Shown here: piece by piece, positions 60,204 to 64,000 of the stretch
Layout of the letters: every line of letters begins with the position of its first letter
How positions within the stretch are numbered: position 1 is the stretch's first letter
Source: Rubrimonas sp036770645
GTDB lineage: Bacteria > Pseudomonadota > Alphaproteobacteria > Rhodobacterales > Rhodobacteraceae
DNA length: 64,000 nt
Assembly (NCBI GenBank): GCA_036770645.1
Contig: DAIPIU010000007.1
Location: forward strand, 1 to 64,000
Direction: 5' to 3'
Position numbers and translations under genes: made by a program
Notes under the pieces: model-generated
Seen by the model: the letters and a program-made list of their open reading frames with translations, nothing else
Told to the model about the DNA's origin: nothing
Databases searched by the model: none

Positions 60204-62492
60204 TCAGAGGCGGATGTCGAGACGGTCGGCGGGGCCGCGCGGACGGGCGGCGGCGGCGGGGCGGTCGTCGCCATCGGCCGGATAGCCATGCGCGGCGGGA
60301 GGCGCGCCCCCGCGCCGGTCGTCCGGCGCGCCGTCGGAAAACGACAGCGCCGGTCGGTCATAGCCCGCGGCGGCCAGCTCGCGCTGAAGGGCGTCGGCGT
60401 TGCGGCGCATCAGCTCGAGCGTCTCGGGCCGCTCGGCGGTCAGGGCGGCGGAGAGGCGGCCGTCCTCGACGCGGATGTCGACCGTGACGCGACCGAGCTC
60501 GGGCGGATCGAGCCGCAGCTCAACCCGCTCGCCGTCGCGCGACAGCGCGATGGCGCCGGCGAGGCGGCGCACCGCATCCGCGGCAGCGGCGGGATCGGCC
60601 AGCGCGGCGACGGGCGCGGCGGCGGCGACCGGCGCGTCGGGGCCGCGCGGCGACGGCCCTTCGGCGGCCGCCGCGGATTCGGCCGCGCCCGGCGGAACGA
60701 GCGGCGCGGCCGCCATGCGACCCCGCTGGACCGTCGCCGCGCCCGGCGCGGGGGCGGCCATGCCTTGCGGCGGGGCCGCGGCGGCGACGGGCGCGGCGGA
60801 CGCGGCGCCGTCGGGCGCTGCGGTCCCGACCCGGCCCGGGGCGTCGTCCGCTCCGCCCGCGGACAGGGACCCGCCCGACCCGCCGGGCGGGCGCGCGGCC
60901 GCTACGGGCACGGCCGGGACCGGACCCGCCGCCATGCCGCCGCTCGGTGGCGGCGCCGCGGCCCCGGCCGCGGTCGCAGCCGCGGCTGACCCGTCCGCCG
61001 GCGCGACGCCGTCGCGCGACAGGCCCGGAAGGGTCGCCGCGTCGCCTTGCGGGGCCGACGGCGCAGGGACCGACGCTCCCTCCGCCCGAGGCGGGGGGGG
61101 CGGCGACGCGGGTGAGGCGGCCTGCGCGACGGATTGTGGCACGGAGCGCGGAACGGGCTGCGGAACCGGCTGCAGAACCGGCTGCGGCGCAGCGGGCGGC
61201 GCCATGTCCGCGGCGGCGGGCGCGGCCGCAGGCGCCGAGGCGGGAATTGCGGCCGCGGCAGGCGCGACGATGGGCGCAGACGAGAGGGCGGGGGCCGGGG
61301 CATCGGCCCGGGTCGCGGCCGGCCCCTCCCTGGCCGGCGCCGGCGCGCCGCCGGCCGCCGATGGCGGCGCCGCGGGCGCGTCTGCGCCACGGGCGGCGCC
61401 GGGGGCGTCCGTCCCGGGGGCGATCCGGGCGATGCCGCCGACCGGCGCGGCCGGATCGTTCGGGGCGGGCGCGGGGGACGGCGCGGCAGGCGGGGCCGCG
61501 GACGCCTCGGCGGGCGCGGGCATCGGCGAGGGCGGGCGCGGCCCCGGAACAGGCGGCGCGGCAGGGGGTCTTGCGGCGCGATCGGACGCCTGCGCGGGCG
61601 TGCCGGTCCGGGCGGCGCCGTCGGGGCGGACGACGGCCGTCCCTGCCGCGGCGCGCGCGGCGCCCGCCGCAGGCGCCGCATCCCCGGCACCGGATGCGCC
61701 TGCGTCGGCTGGATCGGAAGCGGCCGTCGCGGCCGGGAGGCCGGACGAGGGCGCGACGGCCGGGGGCGCGGCGGCGCGCGCGTCCGCGGCGGGCCCGGCG
61801 GCCGCCGCATCCGCGGCGGATGCAGGCGGCAGAGGCGGGACCGGGCCTGCGCCCGCGGCCTCGAACCCGGCGCGGCCGGTCGGCGGCGCGGCGGCGATAT
61901 CGCGCGCGTCGCCGGGTCCGACCGAAGTCCCGGCGGCATTCCCGGCGGCGGCCCGATGCACCGGGTCCGCGACGGCCGGTCCGCGCGCGGCGGCCTCATC
62001 CGGCGGCGCATGGACCGCGACCCGCGTCTGCGCGGCGGGACCGGCGCCCGATGGCGCGGCCTCGGCGACGGGCGGGCCCGCGGTCGCGGCGACGGGATCG
62101 GACGGGGCGCGCGCGTCGGACGCGGCGGCAGGATCGGACGGGGCGGCGAGGGCGATGCCGGGCTGGGGCGCGAAAGGCGCCGGCGCGGGATCGGGATCCG
62201 GGTCCGACGCCCGGCGCGCAGCGCGCGGGGCGCCGGGGACGGGCGCCTCGGCCGTCGCAAGCGCATCTACCGCGGCCGGCGCGCGCCGCGGCTCGTCCGG
62301 GATCGCCCCGGCGCCCTGCACCGGCGGCGCGCCGCCGGGCGCCGGCTGGTCCGGCTGCGGCGCGGCCTTCGCCGGCGATCCCACGACCGCCGCGAAATCC
62401 GGTGCGCCCGCCGCGGTTCCGGCAGGGTCATCGCCCCCCGGGCCCGTGGGATACGCGGCGGCCGGAGCCGCCCATGGCGCAATCTGCATCAT
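60204..62492 (-). CDS. fliK: Flagellar hook-length control protein FliK, very Ala/Pro-rich
   Basis: FliK measures hook length and switches export specificity. The 762-residue protein is almost twice the enterobacterial length. About 600 residues are an Ala/Pro/Gly-rich disordered ruler. The C-terminal Flg_hook domain is clear: RVELRLDPPELGRVTVDIRVEDGRLSAALTAERPETLELMRRNADALQREL, followed by a short tail. MMQIAPW at 62492 is used as start, although the ribosome site is weak (GGGGTGG). It lies upstream of flgD and diverges from flgJ. Confidence 0.87.
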   Translation of the reverse strand: MMQIAPWAAPAAAYPTGPGGDDPAGTAAGAPDFAAVVGSPAKAAPQPDQPAPGGAPPVQGAGAIPDEPRRAPAAVDALATAEAPVPGAPRAARRASDPDPDPAPAPFAPQPGIALAAPSDPAAASDARAPSDPVAATAGPPVAEAAPSGAGPAAQTRVAVHAPPDEAAARGPAVADPVHRAAAGNAAGTSVGPGDARDIAAAPPTGRAGFEAAGAGPVPPLPPASAADAAAAGPAADARAAAPPAVAPSSGLPAATAASDPADAGASGAGDAAPAAGAARAAAGTAVVRPDGAARTGTPAQASDRAARPPAAPPVPGPRPPSPMPAPAEASAAPPAAPSPAPAPNDPAAPVGGIARIAPGTDAPGAARGADAPAAPPSAAGGAPAPAREGPAATRADAPAPALSSAPIVAPAAAAIPASAPAAAPAAADMAPPAAPQPVLQPVPQPVPRSVPQSVAQAASPASPPPPPRAEGASVPAPSAPQGDAATLPGLSRDGVAPADGSAAAATAAGAAAPPPSGGMAAGPVPAVPVAAARPPGGSGGSLSAGGADDAPGRVGTAAPDGAASAAPVAAAAPPQGMAAPAPGAATVQRGRMAAAPLVPPGAAESAAAAEGPSPRGPDAPVAAAAPVAALADPAAAADAVRRLAGAIALSRDGERVELRLDPPELGRVTVDIRVEDGRLSAALTAERPETLELMRRNADALQRELAAAGYDRPALSFSDGAPDDRRGGAPPAAHGYPADGDDRPAAAARPRGPADRLDIRL

Positions 62493-62571
62493 CCACCCCG
62501 CGCCGCTGTCGCGCGCCGGCGGAGCCCGGGACCGGGCGCCGTTCTGGCGTCGCCATGCTGCAGGGCAGGCC

Positions 62572-62586
62572 CTAACCGATCGTTTA
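62572..62586. promoter_or_regulatory. CTAA-N7-TTTA element between fliK and flgJ (weak CtrA-like box)
   Basis: CTAA-CCGATCG-TTTA matches six of eight core positions. It lies in the 135-bp divergent spacer. Alone it is not significant; it is listed because of its place among other flagellar promoters. Confidence 0.2.
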
Positions 62587-62627
62587 CCCGCGCCGCGCAG
62601 CCTGCGCGGATCGAGAAGGAGGCCACC

Positions 62628-62927
62628 GTGCCGCAGCCCGTCGCGCCCGCACTGCCCCCCGCCGCCGCCCCGGCGCATGGCGTGGCCCCTGCGCGCGCGG
62701 CGGAACTGCGCGAAGTGGCCACCGCCTTCGAGGCGAGCTTTCTGGCCGAGATGCTGACCCATGCGGGCCTTGCGGGCGGCGCCCCGGGCTTCGACGGCGG
62801 CCCCGGCGAGGCGGCCTTCGGCGGCATGCTGGTGGCCGAGCAGGCGAGGCTGATGGCCGAAGCGGGCGGGATCGGCATCGCCGAATCGGTTTTCGAGGCG
62901 CTGCTCAAGCGCGAGGGCGCGCCATGA
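62628..62927 (+). CDS. flgJ: Rod-binding protein, FlgJ N-terminal type (CheL-like)
   Basis: A 99-residue protein with only the rod-binding domain of FlgJ (ELREVATAFEASFLAEMLTHAG, GEAAFGGMLVAEQARLMAEAGGIGIAESVFEALL). The muramidase domain of enterobacterial FlgJ is absent, as in alphaproteobacterial CheL. The GTG at 62628 has AAGGAGG six bases upstream. It overlaps the next gene in ATGA. Confidence 0.85.
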   Translation: MPQPVAPALPPAAAPAHGVAPARAAELREVATAFEASFLAEMLTHAGLAGGAPGFDGGPGEAAFGGMLVAEQARLMAEAGGIGIAESVFEALLKREGAP

Positions 62928-63283
62928 GCCAAGGCCCCGCCCGCCGCCTGATCGAGCATGTGCTGGACCAGCTCGAGCGCGAGCGCGAGGCGCTGGTCGA
63001 GGGGCGCTGGAGCGCGCTGGCCGATGCGCCGGCCCATCGCGAGCGCGACCTCGCGCGGCTGTCGGCCATGCCCGAGGCCCCGGAGCTGCTGGACGACCTC
63101 GCGCTGCTGCGCGCGGCGGCGACGCGCAACGCGGCGCTGTGCCGGGCGGCGCTGGACGGCTTCGCCGCCGGGCGCAGGCGGGCGGCCGAGATCATCGCCG
63201 GGGCGGGCGCGATGCTGGGCTACGATGCCAGCGGCGCGCCCGTGACCCGCGGCGCCCCCGCCCCCGGCGGCCGCCGCGCCTGA
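62924..63283 (+). CDS. FlgN-like flagellar export chaperone candidate
   Basis: A 119-residue, mostly helical, cytoplasmic protein (LIEHVLDQLEREREALVEGRWSALADAPAHRERDLARL, later AALDGFAAGRRRAAEIIAGAGAMLGYD). The helical hairpin and the LxxYDxxG-like end (LGYDASGAPV) resemble FlgN, which chaperones FlgK and FlgL. Identification depends on this pattern and on coupling to flgJ. No other family suggests itself. Confidence 0.6.
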   Translation: MSQGPARRLIEHVLDQLEREREALVEGRWSALADAPAHRERDLARLSAMPEAPELLDDLALLRAAATRNAALCRAALDGFAAGRRRAAEIIAGAGAMLGYDASGAPVTRGAPAPGGRRA

Positions 63284-63342
63284 GGGGGCGCACCCCCCCC
63301 CTGCCCCGCCCGTTCCGACCCGACGGCCCGCAGCGAACGCGC

Positions 63343-63357
63343 TGAATCAGGCGTTTA
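63343..63357. promoter_or_regulatory. TGAA-N7-TTTA element upstream of flagellin (weak CtrA-like box)
   Basis: TGAA-TCAGGCG-TTTA matches six of eight core positions, 161 bp before the flagellin start. No convincing sigma28 promoter was found in the 234-bp spacer 63284-63517. Confidence 0.2.
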
Positions 63358-63427
63358 CCGTTTATTCGGCGAATCGGCGCGATGGTCGCCGTCGAAAGCG
63401 GTCGCGAACACTGGCGGGTCAACCGCC

Positions 63428-63443
63428 GCCGTCGTCCGACGGC
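63428..63443. promoter_or_regulatory. Inverted repeat GCCGTCG-TC-CGACGGC upstream of flagellin
   Basis: Perfect 7-bp arms with a 2-base centre lie 75 bp upstream of the flagellin GTG. As DNA it is an operator-like palindrome. A 2-base loop is too tight for a full RNA stem, but a shorter stem is possible. Flagellin leaders bind FlbT in Caulobacter, so a role in the leader is conceivable. Confidence 0.3.
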
Positions 63444-63517
63444 CCTTTCGCCGGAGCAACCGGCGGTGCGTGAACGGCGGCGCAGAAGGCGCGGCTTTGC
63501 GACAGGAGAAGCGCCGA

Positions 63518-64000
63518 GTGTCCTCGCTCCTCACCAACAACAGCGCCATGGTCGCGCTCGGCACGCTGCGGACCATCAACCGCGACCTCGGGGCCGCGCA
63601 GAACCAGATCTCCACGGGCATGCGGATCGCCAACGCGCGCGACAATGCCGCGACCTGGAGCATCGCCACAACGATGCGGTCCGACGTGACGGGGTTCAAG
63701 GCGGTCAGCGAATCGCTGGCGCTGGGCACGGCGACGCTGGGGGTCGGCCGGGACGGCGCGGAGACGGTCGCGTCGCTGCTCGACCAGCTCAAGGGCAAGG
63801 TCGTCGCCGCGCAGGAGGCGAACGTCGACCGCAGCAAGATCCAGCGCGACGTGGCCGAGCTGGTCGACCAGATCAAGGTCGCCGTCGACGCCACCCAGTT
63901 CAACGGGCTGAACCTGCTGAAGGGCTATCGCCCGCTGACCGTCGTCGCCTCGCTGAACCGCATCGACAGCACCACGGTGACGGCGGGGCGGATCGGCTAC
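63518..64000 (+). CDS. fliC: Flagellin, N-terminal part (3' end outside window)
   Basis: The filament protein. The 161 visible residues begin SSLLTNNSAMVALGTLRTINRDLGAAQNQISTGMRIANARDNAATWSIATTMRSDV, the typical D0/D1 N-terminus of alphaproteobacterial flagellin, and include the QFNGLNLL turn. The GTG at 63518 has AGGAGA upstream. The gene runs past the window end. Not FlgL, which is at 40.5 kb. Confidence 0.94.
   Translation, partial: MSSLLTNNSAMVALGTLRTINRDLGAAQNQISTGMRIANARDNAATWSIATTMRSDVTGFKAVSESLALGTATLGVGRDGAETVASLLDQLKGKVVAAQEANVDRSKIQRDVAELVDQIKVAVDATQFNGLNLLKGYRPLTVVASLNRIDSTTVTAGRIGY

Overview
The window is a high-GC (roughly 70%) chromosomal segment from an alphaproteobacterium, most likely of the Rhodobacterales/Paracoccaceae group. 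The evidence is the set of alphaproteobacterial families (DUF1489, DUF2125, an adenosylcobalamin-dependent ribonucleotide reductase NrdJ), a single native-type alphaproteobacterial flagellar cluster, a MotA/ExbB-like and OmpA-like pair beside an inositol monophosphatase, and candidate CtrA boxes. No tRNA, rRNA, CRISPR array, insertion sequence or phage gene was seen. Coding density is very high, many neighbours overlap by ATGA or GTGA, and no gene-free stretch exceeds about 270 bp. Two 100-base runs of N (32016-32115, 39214-39313) are scaffold gaps.

Region 1 (1-31.8 kb) is mainly housekeeping. It holds the 3' part of prfC, a GGDEF diguanylate cyclase, purM-purN, a dihaem cytochrome c peroxidase, recO, an M3 peptidase and an FAD oxidoreductase. 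The motor-like membrane pair with suhB follows, then a methyltransferase-like membrane protein with panC, an unknown gene with DUF1489, nrdJ, chaC, DUF2125, a tyrC-hisC-methyltransferase run, gloB, pyk, a hybrid histidine kinase and a small beta-barrel candidate. It ends with a reverse-strand NMT1/THI5-type ABC transporter (ATPase, GNAT, two permeases, binding protein) likely to import a thiamine pyrimidine precursor.

Region 2 (31.9-35.1 kb) carries a SurA/PpiD-type periplasmic foldase, interrupted by the first gap, and trpE.

Region 3 (35.2-64 kb) is a large flagellar cluster: fliM | motB flgE flgK flgL flgI | fliG fliP fliN fliH fliF | fliL, DUF6468-like, MotE-like, motA, an 866-residue periplasmic protein, flgF flgG flgA flgH, a second FliL-like gene | flgD fliK | flgJ/cheL, a FlgN-like gene and a truncated flagellin. 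It is interrupted at 42.8-46.3 kb by a thiamine salvage operon (thiM thiE thiD tenA plus a short-chain dehydrogenase relic). That operon sits behind a clear TPP riboswitch whose expression platform is an 8-bp hairpin covering the Shine-Dalgarno of thiM.

The genes cooperate in three groups: flagellum assembly with c-di-GMP and two-component control, possibly tied together by CtrA; thiamine precursor import at 28-31 kb feeding salvage at 43-46 kb; and core nucleotide, amino-acid and cofactor synthesis. The most interesting unexplained parts are the 866-residue protein coupled to motA, the motor-like pair at 9.4-12.1 kb, the SDR relic in the thi operon and the TTAA-N7-TTAA boxes. The second N gap appears to be artificial, because the two contig ends overlap by 55 identical bases and merging them restores flgK.
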